In this document: piece after piece, positions 24,276-34,320 of the stretch
Position numbering within the stretch: the stretch's first letter is position 1
Layout of the letters: each line of letters begins with the position of its first letter
Source of the DNA: Craterostigma plantagineum
Taxonomy: Eukaryota; Streptophyta; Magnoliopsida; Lamiales; Linderniaceae
Direction of reading: 5' to 3'
DNA: 64,000 nt
NCBI GenBank assembly: GCA_027422505.1
Contig: JAPQWV010000012.1
Coordinates: 20,682,001 to 20,746,000 of the forward strand
Made by a program: the position numbers and the translations under genes
Notes under the pieces: model-generated
Database searches by the model: none
Told to the model about the DNA's origin: nothing
The model's input: only the letters and a program-made list of their open reading frames with translations

Positions 24276-24625
24276 TAGTTTGATTTAGTAATTTTATTAA
24301 TGAATTTTTTAATAAATAAATCGACATAAAACTTGTCAAATTATGATTGATTAATAGATACACCAAAAAAATTAGCAAGACAATATTATGATTGATTAAT
24401 ATAAGAGTATAGACTATTCATGATTGGTTAACATAAGAGTATAGACTATTCATGTGTCACAATTTGTCAAGTAAGACAATATTTTCAAATTTTATTGAAA
24501 AAACATAAACAACAAGGTAACCATATTACAAAGATGAAAACAACACAACCTTGGATAAAAGATGTTGATTAGCAAATGCTTTATTTAAGCAAAGCCAACT
24601 ATAGAACATATAACACAATATAACT

Positions 24626-25024
24626 TCAAGGAAAAGAAGACGAACCACCGCCAAGGCCAAGACCACCACCACCACCTCCGGCGAGTCCACCACCTACGAA
24701 CCCACCACCACCACCAAACCCACCCACCGGAAAACTCCCAAAGCCACCTCCGATGCCGCCCAACCCACCGATCCCACCGCCGGCGAAGGGCAAGCCACCA
24801 CCACTGCCAACTCCGGCGAAGGGCAAACCACCACCGTCACCGCCGCCGATGCCTAAGTAACCACCGAGGCCGGCGAATGAGGCAAAGTTCTTCTGATCGC
24901 TTAAACCCTTGTTTTTTGCTTCTTTAGGGAAAACCCTAGCTGCATTGTTCGTTGTTGTTGTTGCTGCTGCCACGAGTGAAATGAAGAGGAAGAATAATAC
25001 TTTCGAAGGAGCCCACTTTGCCAT
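24626..25024 (-). CDS. Secreted glycine-rich protein
   Basis: A single-exon frame of 132 residues. The first ~22 residues (basic start, then LFFLFISLVAAA) look like a cleavable signal peptide. A polar stretch follows at ~25-50, and from ~52 on the protein is almost entirely Gly-rich with G-G-G-x blocks, two copies of G-G-G-L-P-F-A-G, and a G-G-G-S-S-S-F-P end. This is the layout of plant class I glycine-rich cell-wall-type proteins. The precise role cannot be told from sequence. It lies convergent to RPT2, about 760 bp away, and has normal codon use without lesions. A spurious frame exists on the opposite strand over the signal-peptide region. Confidence 0.85.
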   Translation of the reverse strand: MAKWAPSKVLFFLFISLVAAATTTTNNAARVFPKEAKNKGLSDQKNFASFAGLGGYLGIGGGDGGGLPFAGVGSGGGLPFAGGGIGGLGGIGGGFGSFPVGGFGGGGGFVGGGLAGGGGGGLGLGGGSSSFP

Positions 25025-25793
25025 TTTTTTAGTTGCCTATTGCTTGCTTTTGCTATGTTTTTCTTTTTCTTTTTTTATGGGACAATTTCAATGGAATTTT
25101 TTGTCTTTTTAAAGAGGGTAAGAAGGGAGGGCATTTAATGGATGAGGCATGTATTTCGTGATGGTCATATGCTAAGTGTTGGAAAAATTAATCGAGATAA
25201 AATGCAATGGTTGTAACACCTCGTCGAAATATGGTTTGAGAAGCAACAATTTACAAATGTACGGCGTATATTTGGCCAAGAGATGAGTGAGTTTATTCTA
25301 GTGGAAAGCTCATTTTCTTGTTTTACTTAGGATTCTCTTTCTCTCGCGTGAAATATGTATAATAAGTATAGTATAATTAGTATAGTATAATAAGTAAATT
25401 GCCTTGGAATTTTTAATGCTCCTATTTATTACGTGACGTTTTTCGTTGTATCTTGGAAAACAATTATCGTATTTCACATGAACTGTGAGTGGGGCAATAT
25501 CGTTTTAAGATATTTTACGTGTAACATTAGGCTCGACAATAAAATCTATTTTGTATCATGCATATACGATAATATTTTAAAACTAGGAAGTCGAAAACAG
25601 TAGGAAGTCTTTAAGCTCGAACTGATGATTAGAGATACAAAATGTAATTGAAGTTTAATATGGCCCGTTAAACTAATTGATGATAAGTTGAAATAACCTT
25701 ATTTTTCTAGAACTTGAGCTTGACTTTTTTTTTGACATTATGCTAACACGGATTTCTTATTACAAATCTCTTTATCTTGCTTAGGTGGGAATG
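25025..25793. other. Intergenic region between the GRP gene and Copia-C
   Basis: Contains the upstream region of the minus-strand GRP gene. No clear TATA box and no bounded repeat was identified. Confidence 0.45.
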
Positions 25794-25798
25794 AGATG

Positions 25799-26226
25799 TA
25801 ACAAGAAATGAAAAACGATTTGATGTTGTAGAAGAACGATTTAACGTGGTTCGGATTTAATCAAATCCTACATCCACGATCAGAAAGCATACGATCTTAT
25901 TGATGTGCGCCTGATTACAGATCAAGAAGTGCCGATCAACTTCTTGAGAGAATTACAGAGAGAAGACTCAAATGAAAAATCTGTTTAAAAGGAAAATGAA
26001 GAAGTTAAACTCAAATGAGCTAACACCCGCGTCATTTAAATCCCGCGCCAAGTCTCTGATTTACTGAAGTCGTCGGTAGCGGTGGCAACTCCATTAGTTA
26101 AACGCTTACTAAATCCCGCGCGTATTACTTTATTACAAAAAGCGCCTTTATTCTGTTTACAATTTCTATTCTCCAGAAAACGAACTGAAGCTGCTTCAAC
26201 ATCTTCTTGCTCTGTTTCTTTTATTA
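25799..26226 (-). repeat. Copia-C 3' LTR
   Basis: 428 bp. It contains the hairpin module at 25845-25878, with outer arms cgtgg/ccacg and perfect 6-bp inner arms ggattt/aaatcc around aatc. Confidence 0.96.
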
Positions 26227-29200
26227 TCCCCCCACAAGATGGATGGAAGAGATTAACTACAGACATCTTGACTAGGAATTCCCTTAAGACAGCAGCTGGG
26301 AGTGCCTTGGTGAACATATCCGCCAACTGGTGTTCAGAACGAACCGGCAAAAGCTTGATTACTCCCTCAGTCACATGATGTCTTATAAAATGACAATCTA
26401 TTTCTATGTGTTTGGATCTCTCGTGAAACTTGGGATTCAAAGCCAGCTTTAAAGCTGATTGATTATCGCAATAGATAACTGGTACCTGCTCCAATGAAAT
26501 GTGCAGTTCTCTGAGCAAATTTCTGATCCATAATACCTCTGCTACGACCGCTGCCAATGCCCTATACTCGGCTTCAGTCGATGATCTAGAGACTGTTAGC
26601 TGCTTCTTAGCTTTCCAAGTTATCATTGAATCTCCTAGGAACGTACAATAGCCGGTAACAGACTTCCTTGTGTCCTTGCACGCCGCCCAATCGGCATCAG
26701 AAAATGCCTTGAGACCAAAATTCTGGACTGAAGTCAGCAAAATGCCCTGTCCAGGTGAGCTTTTCAGATATCGTAACAGATGATGTGCAGCTGCTAAATG
26801 TGTTGTTCTTGGCAGAGCCATGTACTGACTGAGCTTATGCACTGCAAAGGCAATGTCAGGGCGAGTGAAAGTCAAGTAAAGCAATCTACCAACTAGTCTC
26901 CGGTATTGAAAAGGGTCTGCTAGTAAACTGCCCTCTGCTTCTGTAATACTTTGGCTGGTGCTCATGGGAGTTGTTAGAGGCTTTGCTCCCATGTACCCTG
27001 CATCTTCCAGCAGCTGTAAAGTGTATTGCCTTTGTGACAAGTAAATTCCTTTTTCACTCCGTACAACTTCTACCCCAAGGAAATACTTGAGCTCACCTAA
27101 ATCCTTAATTCTGAAACAGCTGCTCAAGAATTGTTTTGCTTGCTGTATTCCCTCAATTGATGGTCCCGCTAGTATTATGTCGTCAACATATACTAAGAGG
27201 ATGATTAGCTGTTCCTTTTCTCCTTTGATAAACAAAGTATGGTCGGCTTGTGTCTGCTCAAAACCATAATCTGTGACAGCTTTAGTGAATTTCTTGTTCC
27301 ATTGGCGAGAAGCTTGCTTCAACCCATATATGGATTTGTGTAATTTGCATACTACTCTGCCTTCACCTGTCCTTTTATAATCATTGTAGAAACCTTGAGG
27401 AAGGTCCATATATACCTCCTCTGTTAACTCCCCATGCAGAAAAGCATTACTCACATCAAGCTGAAATAAGTTCCATTGCAGTTTTGCTGCTAGGCTTAGG
27501 ATAATTCTGATTGTGCTTGGTTTAGCAACTGGAGCAAAGGTGTCTATGTAGTCTACACCCTCCCTCTGATCATAACCTTTAGCTACCAATCTTGCTTTAT
27601 GTTTTTCTATCTTCCCAAGTGAATTGTACTTGATTTTGTAGACCCAACGGCTACCAATGGATTTCTTACCCTTAGGGAGAGGTATGATGGTCCAGGTCTC
27701 ATTTTCTTCTAGGGCTCTCAATTCCTCCCTCATTGCATCCATCCACTTGTCTGAGATTGATGCTTGGGCAAAAGAGCTCGGCTCTTTGTTCACTGAGATA
27801 TTGCTGATCAAGGCTTGATGCTGCCTGGAGAAGTTTTGATAGGAAAGCACCTCTGACATTGGGTACAGATTCTTCCTCTGCATTACATTGTTGCACTGAT
27901 AATCATTGAGGTATGATGGTTTCTTTGACTGTCTGCCTGATCTTGTATGCAGCTCATGACTGTTATGTGGTAATCCTGCAGTTTCCAGTGAATTCTGTTG
28001 TGAGCTTTCTGCCTCAGGCTGATTGTCTATCCCATACTGATTCTCTGCATATCCTTGACTCTGCTCTTCATGTTCTTGGTTCTGTTCTTCTGAGCCTACT
28101 TGAATTTGAATTGCATCATGTTGCTCCTCTGGTGTATTCAACTGTGGTGATGATCCCAGCTGGGATCCCAAAATGCCTTCCTCCCCAGTCAGATGACAAA
28201 CCTTTGGCATGACATACTGAGGGAAGGGATTCTCCCTCGCTGCTACTGCCCTGTGCTGCCCTTTAAAAGGGAATGCATCTTCTACAAACCTCACATCTCT
28301 GGAAATGTAGATCTTTCTTGTCTCAAGATCCATTACTTTGTAGCCTTTGATCCCACTGGGGTATCCCAGAAATATACACTCCCTAGCCCGTGGATCAAAC
28401 TTCCTCCGTGCACCTGTAAGTGTTGAAGCAAAACAAAGGCAACCAAAAACTCGCAACACATTATAGTCAAATGGCCTCTGGTAGAGCAGCTCATAAGGAG
28501 TCCTGCCATTCAAGTTAACTGATGGTGTCCTATTTATGAGGAAAGTAGCTGTGAGAGTGCATTCAGACCAATATTCAACTGGTATCCCAGATTGGAAAAA
28601 GAGTGATCTTGCTACATTTAACAAATGTTGATGTTTCCTCTCTACAATTGCATTTTGCTGCGGAGTTTCAACACAAGAAAAGTGATGAACTATGCCTTTC
28701 TTAAGGAAGAAATCTGCCATATTGAACTCTCGTGCGTTATCAGACCTGATTGTTTTGACTTGACAACTAAACTGGGTCTCAACAAAGCTCAAAAAATGTG
28801 GCATGACAGTTTGTACTTCAGATTTCTGTCTAAGCATAAAAATCCATGTGAATCTTGAGTAATCATCTACTATGGTTAGAAAATATTGGTGTCCAAGATG
28901 TGAGGGTACATGAAATGGACCCCATACATCACAATGTATGAGGTCAAAGGCCGAGCAAACAGACTTATTTTCATTGGGAAAGATATTTTTCTTCTGTTTT
29001 GCCAAAGGGCAGATTTTACAAAAATCATTGGAATTCTTATTGTTATTTCTTATGGGAAGCTTGCACAAGTCTAACACCTTATGAGAAGGATGTCCTAACC
29101 TATTGTGCCACAAATCAGACATCATTTTATTCAAGAAAACAGCCTCATTATTACTAGAACTGCTATGTTGCTGTATGGCTGTGGCAGCTCTAAGGATGTA

Positions 29201-30718
29201 CAAGCCGGCAAGCTGTTTACCCCTGCCAATTACCCTCTGAGAAAGGTCCTGTATTATGAAGAATTCAGGCTCCAAGAGAATTTTGCAGGGCAAGCAACTG
29301 GTCAAGGTGCTCACAGAAATCAGATTAAAACAAAACTGAGGAACAAAAAGAACTTCTGTCAGGATAATATGATTGTTCAATCTGAATGACCCTGCTTGGT
29401 TTACCTCTATCTCAGAATTATCTGGCAATATTATTCTTGACTTATTTATTCTATGTAAATCATATAACAGGTCCCTATTTCCAGTCACATGCATAGTTGC
29501 CCCAGAATCCAACAACCAAACACCATTGTCAGTCAGTTCAGGTAAGTTTAAAGATAAGCAGATACCTGTCTTTTTGTCTGGCTGTTGCATAAACTCTACA
29601 CCCTCTGAAGACATACCTTCAGTGAACTGTTGATGGTCAGATTGGTTGAGCAATGTCCTGAGGCTCTGTAACTGGAATGGTGTGACTTGCAGCTGTATCA
29701 AGGAGTTTCCTGAAGATGTTTCCTGATCCCTCATTGGCTGGCCTGACTGAGCAGTGTTCTGTGCCAAGTTAACAGTTGCTTGGTTCACCCTAGCTGTTTT
29801 GTTCTTGAGGGCCTGCCTAAAACCTGGTGGATAACCGTGTATTTGGTAACAATTTTCAATCGTGTGACCCTTTTTGTTGCAGTGTGTGCACACTGGTCTG
29901 GCAGATTCCCTTTTCTGAGCATAGTGTCCCTTCCTGTAAACAGCCTGATCATTTCTAGCCGCAAGCATGGCCATCGTATTGGTCTGATCATCTGCAGTCC
30001 TTATGGGTCCAAGAACCATCGATCTCTGTTTCTCTTCTTGAATGAGAAGTGAGAATACCTTGCTAATCTTGGGTAGTGGCTCCATGGTCAGAATCTGTCC
30101 TCTGATCTGCGAGTATGAATCATTTAATCCCATGAGAAAAGCCATCACATACTCCTCATCTAGATAACTACCTATCAGCTTCATCCCCCCACAAACACAT
30201 TGACAAGTAGGACGATAGCTGCTCAATTCATCCCACACTATCTTGAGTTTAGTGTAGTAATCTGCAATGCTGTTGGCTCCCTGTACCAAATTGACTAGCT
30301 CCCTTTTTAATTGGAAAACTCGTGGCTTGTTCGTCTGACCAAACCTCTCCTCTAAGTCGATCCAAACATCTCGTGCCAATGAGCTGTATAATATGCTTGC
30401 AGAAATCTCCTTCGTGACAGAATTTAGGATCCAAGAGATAACTATATTATTGTTTCTCTTCCAAGAACTGAACTTCTCCTTATCAGTCGCGGGCGGCGCT
30501 TCGAGCTCTCCATTAACAAACCCATCCTTGTTCCTCCCAATTAATGCAATCATCATGGCCCTGCTCCATGTGGAGTAATTATCTCCACTCAGCTGCTCAT
30601 GAACAAGGAGTTGCCCCGAGGTATCATTGGTATTGAGGAAATACGGGTCATTCATCAAGGAAGGCACTGTGGTGTTCATAGGAGGTACCGTATTTGAAGA
30701 ATCTGTGTCTGTCTCCAT
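26036..30718 (-). CDS. Copia-C gag-pol polyprotein (complete)
   Basis: A single frame of 1560 codons starts at an ATG 74 bases inside the primer-binding site. Gag covers ~1-300, with N-Y-S-T-W-S-R at ~48-54 and a zinc knuckle C277-x2-C280-x4-H285-x4-C290. The aspartic protease active site D-S-G is at 404-406 and the GAG-pre-integrase H-N-R-L-G-H at ~538-543. The integrase acidic residues fall near 597, 660 and 693. Reverse transcriptase starts at ~1000 with Y-V-D-D near 1175. RNase H begins with D-A-D-W near 1340 and ends at F-T-K-A-L-P near 1470. The last ~65 codons read through the polypurine tract into the LTR. Known roles: particle formation, polyprotein cleavage, cDNA synthesis and integration. 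No lesion was seen. Confidence 0.96.
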   Translation of the reverse strand: METDTDSSNTVPPMNTTVPSLMNDPYFLNTNDTSGQLLVHEQLSGDNYSTWSRAMMIALIGRNKDGFVNGELEAPPATDKEKFSSWKRNNNIVISWILNSVTKEISASILYSSLARDVWIDLEERFGQTNKPRVFQLKRELVNLVQGANSIADYYTKLKIVWDELSSYRPTCQCVCGGMKLIGSYLDEEYVMAFLMGLNDSYSQIRGQILTMEPLPKISKVFSLLIQEEKQRSMVLGPIRTADDQTNTMAMLAARNDQAVYRKGHYAQKRESARPVCTHCNKKGHTIENCYQIHGYPPGFRQALKNKTARVNQATVNLAQNTAQSGQPMRDQETSSGNSLIQLQVTPFQLQSLRTLLNQSDHQQFTEGMSSEGVEFMQQPDKKTGICLSLNLPELTDNGVWLLDSGATMHVTGNRDLLYDLHRINKSRIILPDNSEIEVNQAGSFRLNNHIILTEVLFVPQFCFNLISVSTLTSCLPCKILLEPEFFIIQDLSQRVIGRGKQLAGLYILRAATAIQQHSSSSNNEAVFLNKMMSDLWHNRLGHPSHKVLDLCKLPIRNNNKNSNDFCKICPLAKQKKNIFPNENKSVCSAFDLIHCDVWGPFHVPSHLGHQYFLTIVDDYSRFTWIFMLRQKSEVQTVMPHFLSFVETQFSCQVKTIRSDNAREFNMADFFLKKGIVHHFSCVETPQQNAIVERKHQHLLNVARSLFFQSGIPVEYWSECTLTATFLINRTPSVNLNGRTPYELLYQRPFDYNVLRVFGCLCFASTLTGARRKFDPRARECIFLGYPSGIKGYKVMDLETRKIYISRDVRFVEDAFPFKGQHRAVAARENPFPQYVMPKVCHLTGEEGILGSQLGSSPQLNTPEEQHDAIQIQVGSEEQNQEHEEQSQGYAENQYGIDNQPEAESSQQNSLETAGLPHNSHELHTRSGRQSKKPSYLNDYQCNNVMQRKNLYPMSEVLSYQNFSRQHQALISNISVNKEPSSFAQASISDKWMDAMREELRALEENETWTIIPLPKGKKSIGSRWVYKIKYNSLGKIEKHKARLVAKGYDQREGVDYIDTFAPVAKPSTIRIILSLAAKLQWNLFQLDVSNAFLHGELTEEVYMDLPQGFYNDYKRTGEGRVVCKLHKSIYGLKQASRQWNKKFTKAVTDYGFEQTQADHTLFIKGEKEQLIILLVYVDDIILAGPSIEGIQQAKQFLSSCFRIKDLGELKYFLGVEVVRSEKGIYLSQRQYTLQLLEDAGYMGAKPLTTPMSTSQSITEAEGSLLADPFQYRRLVGRLLYLTFTRPDIAFAVHKLSQYMALPRTTHLAAAHHLLRYLKSSPGQGILLTSVQNFGLKAFSDADWAACKDTRKSVTGYCTFLGDSMITWKAKKQLTVSRSSTEAEYRALAAVVAEVLWIRNLLRELHISLEQVPVIYCDNQSALKLALNPKFHERSKHIEIDCHFIRHHVTEGVIKLLPVRSEHQLADMFTKALPAAVLREFLVKMSVVNLFHPSCGGIIKETEQEDVEAASVRFLENRNCKQNKGAFCNKVIRAGFSKRLTNGVATATDDFSKSETWRGI

Positions 30719-30779
30719 GATTTCTGATCAATTTGAATGTCGTTCGTATCAAATCAATTGCAGCTGTGAAGCACCAAAT

Positions 30780-30791
30780 GCTCTGATACCA
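30780..30791 (-). promoter_or_regulatory. Copia-C primer-binding site
   Basis: The minus strand reads TGGTATCAGAGC directly beside the 5' LTR, the initiator Met tRNA complement. Confidence 0.9.
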
Positions 30792-31219
30792 TAACAAGAA
30801 ATGAAAAACGATTTGATGTTGTAGAAGAACGATTTAACGTGGTTCGGATTTAATCAAATCCTACATCCACGATCAGAAAGCATACGATCTTATTGATGTG
30901 CGCCTGATTACAGATCAAGAAGTGCCGATCAACTTCTTGAGAGAATTACAGAGAGAAGACTCAAATGAAAAATCTGTTTAAAAGGAAAATGAAGAAGTTA
31001 AACTCAAATGAGCTAACACCCGCGTCATTTAAATCCCGCGCCAAGTCTCTGATTTACTGAAGTCGTCGGTAGCGGTGGCAACTCCATTAGTTAAACGCTT
31101 ACTAAATCCCGCGCGTATTACTTTATTACAAAAAGCGCCTTTATTCTGTTTACAATTTCTATTCTCCAGAAAACGAACTGAAGCTGCTTCAACATCTTCT
31201 TGCTCTGTTTCTTTTATTA
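30792..31219 (-). repeat. Copia-C 5' LTR
   Basis: 428 bp, identical to the 3' LTR, followed by the second agatg duplication. The hairpin module is at 30838-30871. Confidence 0.96.
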
Positions 31220-31224
31220 AGATG

Positions 31225-31833
31225 GAATTAACTTTTGCATGATCTGATGTTGATATGAAACCAAATTGTATGCATTTTTAATTAATATATACACGTGATT
31301 TTAAGGGTAAACAACAAGTGTATGTGCCTCTTGACACCTTACTTTTTATTGCATTTGCGAATTAGGACAATTTGAAATTCCCCGAGTGCAGGGAAGAATG
31401 AATACGAGGGCCAGATGTACTTTTATCCCACATTTTTTAAGATGTCTTTCGTATTTAATTAATCATTGAGAATTCTAGTACTTTAATTATTATTCATATT
31501 TATACGGAATCGAAGTTGATAATATAGTAGTCCCAACTGGCAATGCTACGTTGAAATACAGAATATCATGCAATACACAAGTATATATTTATGCATCTTT
31601 GTATTATGTAAGAGCTTAAGGTGAATATAAACTGTCAAATTTAATCCGTCGTAGTTATTTACAATTTACACTTAATTGCTTAATTACAATTTTCCTCTTA
31701 GTATTTTGTTTTATTACAAGTTTATCCTTAACTTAAAAAATTATTTGTTAAACAACTTAATTAATACTATAAAATGTTCAAAATATAAAATAAATTGAGA
31801 TATTTGCACACACATTGGGTATACTATAAATAC
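31225..31833. other. AT-rich intergenic sequence, nothing recognised
   Basis: No gene or bounded element identified to the right of Copia-C until the Stowaway-like MITE. Confidence 0.45.
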
Positions 31834-31835
31834 TA

Positions 31836-32075
31836 CTCCCTTCGTCCCAAATCATTTTATAGATTTTACTAAAACGGGCGTCCCACATCTTTTGTACATT
31901 TCCTTATTTAACAAAACACTATCTCAAAAATCAATATAATAATATTAAATATTCTTAAAAGACGTGTCGAAATATATATTTTTTACCTTTTAATTGTACT
32001 ATATTGTTAAAATATTCAATTTCTTAATTCCCGTGCCAACTCCCAAATGTCCATAAACACTTGGGATAGAGGGAG
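31836..32075. mobile_element. Stowaway-like MITE
   Basis: A 240-bp element with inverted ends ctcccttcgtccca and ctccctctatccca (other strand) and a TA duplication at 31834-31835 and 32076-32077. The ctccctycgtccca end is the classic plant Stowaway (Tc1/mariner) terminus. Confidence 0.92.
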
Positions 32076-32377
32076 TATTATTATTCTATTTTATTAAGCA
32101 TGAGGCGTGTCTATAAACTACCTTATATGCACAAAAAATTATATATTAAATTTAAAAAATCACCACTATCTTTTAATTATCTATTTTTAGTTAGTTACTA
32201 TTTTTAGTTAATTCTTATGCCTATTTTAAATTAAAATAAATTTAATATTACATAATATGCACGCGCGTTGGAATATACAAGAACGGGCCTGACTGGAGGG
32301 CAGCCCATCTCAGCCAAACACAATGGCTCTTCTCATGAAAAATAAAATAAAACCTTCTTAGGAATCGAACCCATGCC

Positions 32378-32497
32378 CAGGGGCGGAGCCATCGGAGGTC
32401 CAGTGGGGTCAGTGGACCCCAGTGAAAATTTTAAAACTATAGGGTGTGGGGTCCAATTAGCTGGACCCCACTGGGGATTAGTATGGCTCAGCCACTG
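32378..32497. mobile_element. Small hAT-like MITE, copy 1
   Basis: A 120-bp element with inverted ends caggggcggagccat and cagtggctgagccat (other strand), flanked by cccatgcc (32370-32377) and cccatgca (32498-32505), a 7-of-8 match that fits a hAT duplication. Confidence 0.75.
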
Positions 32498-32586
32498 CCC
32501 ATGCATGTGTGAAGGTAAGACTTTAAGCTATTTCTTTCGACCAATGGGGTAAAGTTACAATTTATGCTAATATCTAAATGAATATA

Positions 32587-33091
32587 CAGTAGAAACTCTA
32601 TAAATTAATACAGTTGGGACCGGCCAAATTTATTAATTAAAAGAGTTATTAGTTAATCGATAAATTAATATTTTATTTATTTAGAGTGTACATTACAATT
32701 CAAACTTCCCAAACATCAAATAGCCTTCAACCTCCTATGTCATTAATGAACGTGAAATTAAGGATCAAACATTCAATCTCCCAAGTCTATCATAATCTGT
32801 ATGGTATTACTGTACATTTAAGTAATATTAATACACATATCAACAAAAAACAAATGACAATTGAGTCATTTCCAAGTAATCCTCCTTCATGTAGTTTGAG
32901 AATGTTTTTACATATAGAATTTTATTAATTAATAATTTATACGGGACCTATAGATATTATCAAAAGTCTATTATCTTATAATTTTAGATAACTATTAATT
33001 TAGTACGTTATCCCCGAGTCGGGACTGGCAGAAAATATTATATTAAAGAGTTTATTAAATTATCGAGTATTAATTTATAGAGTTTCTACTG
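32587..33091. mobile_element. Emigrant/pogo-like MITE
   Basis: A 505-bp element has perfect inverted ends of about 20 bp starting cagtagaaactctataaatt, flanked by TA at 32585-32586 and 33092-33093. The unoccupied repeat copies elsewhere in the array (gaatatactactacac near 33220 and 33830) show the empty site with one TA. From memory, the ends resemble Arabidopsis Emigrant and Medicago Lemi1 pogo-like elements. An internal 80-codon frame has no recognisable match. Confidence 0.88.
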
Positions 33092-33350
33092 TACTACTAC
33101 ACAAACGTTGGGGCTGGGGGCAACTGAACTAACCCATCCCCCCCACCCCCACCCAAGCTTTTTTTTTTCAACCAATGGGGTAAAGTTATAATTTATGCTA
33201 ATATTTATAAATGAATATACTACTACACAAACGTTGGGGCTGGGGGCAACTGAACTAATCCCCTAGAATTTAAGGACTGGAGGGGCAGCCCAGCTCAGCC
33301 AAGCCCAATGGTTCTTCTCATGAAAAATAAAATAAAACCTTCTTAGGAAT

Positions 33351-33472
33351 CAGGGGCGGAGCCATCGGAGGTCCAGTGGGGTCAGTGGACCCCAGTGAAA
33401 ATTTTACAAATATAGGGTGTGGGGTCCCATTAGGCTGGACCCCACTGAGGGATTAGTATGGCTCAACCACTG
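33351..33472. mobile_element. Small hAT-like MITE, copy 2
   Basis: Carried by the segmental duplication rather than inserted independently: it has the same right flank as copy 1 (cccatgcg), but the 13 bases left of copy 1 are deleted. Confidence 0.75.
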
Positions 33473-33500
33473 CCCATGCGTGTGTGAAGGTAAGACTTAA

Positions 33501-33767
33501 GTGCTCGTTTGGTTGGTAGGTTTATATTTAGGAAGGTTTAAATAAGTAAGAGTTCATATAAATTAAATTAATGGGTATAAATAAAATATATGTTTGGTTA
33601 GTGGGTTAAATAAACACATGTGATGGGGTGTGTTTATCTAAACCTGTCTGCCTGAGTTTAGAGTGGTTTTATATAAACTCATGGTTTAGATAAACCTGTC
33701 AACCAAACACAGTAAGATATCATAAACCCACCTTTAAAATACTTAAACCCTCCAACCAAACAAGCAC
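33501..33767. mobile_element. Tourist/PIF-Harbinger-like MITE
   Basis: A 267-bp element has inverted ends gtgctcgtttggttgg and gtgcttgtttggttgg (other strand), flanked by TAA at 33498-33500 and 33768-33770. The paralogous segment at about 32516-32530 (aagactttaagctatttc) is the unoccupied site. A 3-bp TAA duplication fits PIF/Harbinger. Confidence 0.88.
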
Positions 33768-34080
33768 TAAGCTATTTCTTTCAACCAATGGGGTAAAGTT
33801 ACAATTTATGCTAATATTTATAAATGAATATACTACTACACAAACGTTGGGGCTGGGGGCAACTGAACTAACCCATCCCCCCCCCCCCCCCCAAGCTATT
33901 TCTTTCAACCAATGGGGTAAAGTTACAATTATGCTAATATTTATAAATGAATATACTACTACACAAACGTTGGGGCTGGGGCCAACTGAACTAACCCATC
34001 CCCCCAAGCTATTTCTTTCAACCAATGGGGTAAAGTTACAATTTATGCTAATATTTATAAATGACTATACTACTACACAA

Positions 34081-34206
34081 CCTGTCTGCCTGAGTTTAGA
34101 GTGGTTTTATATAAACTCATGGTTTAGATAAACCTGTCAACCAAACACAGTAAGATATCATAAACCCACCTTTGAAATACTTAAACCCTCCAACCAAACA
34201 AGCACT
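34081..34206. repeat. 3' fragment of the Tourist-like MITE
   Basis: Near-identical to 33642-33767, followed by the same taagctatttctttc flank, so it arose by duplication of the already occupied segment. Confidence 0.85.
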
Positions 34207-34320
34207 AAGCTATTTCTTTCAACCAATGGGGTAAAGTTACAATTTATGCTAATATTTATAAACGAATATACTACTACACAAACGTTGGGGCTGGGGGCAA
34301 CTGAACTAACCCATCCCCCC

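Larger units (their letters stand above)
25799..31219 (-). mobile_element. Copia-C: intact, probably autonomous Copia element
   Basis: Two 428-bp LTRs (25799-26226 and 30792-31219) read as identical and are flanked by a perfect 5-bp duplication, agatg, at 25794-25798 and 31220-31224. On the coding strand the LTR starts TAATAA and ends TTGTTA, that is TA...TA, not TG...CA. A primer-binding site complementary to initiator Met tRNA abuts the 5' LTR at 30780-30791, and a G-rich polypurine tract abuts the 3' LTR. One uninterrupted polyprotein frame spans the interior. This is the best candidate for a currently mobile element in the window and a possible protein source for Copia-B. Confidence 0.97.
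32290..34320. repeat. Tandem segmental duplication with later MITE insertions
   Basis: A segment starting near 32290 (ctggagggcagcccatctca) recurs from 33276. A unit of about 110 bp, beginning ccaatggggtaaagtta and ending caactgaactaacccatcccc, is repeated at about 32541, 33173, 33787, 33908, 34020 and 34224, some copies incomplete. Poly-C tails and aagctatttctttcaacca link successive copies. Three small elements inserted after some of the duplications. Open frames here are only translations of the repeat. Confidence 0.85.

Noticed and set aside
24909..25112. 67-codon frame opposite the glycine-rich protein gene
   Set aside because: Antisense shadow of the signal-peptide region with no known features beyond hydrophobicity.
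32686..32928. 80-codon frame inside the Emigrant-like MITE as a transposase
   Set aside because: No DDE motif or pogo resemblance visible; length fits chance in AT-rich DNA.
33720..34131. Overlapping open frames with repeated motifs on both strands
   Set aside because: They translate the 110-bp tandem repeat and are open only because the repeat length and composition happen to avoid stops.
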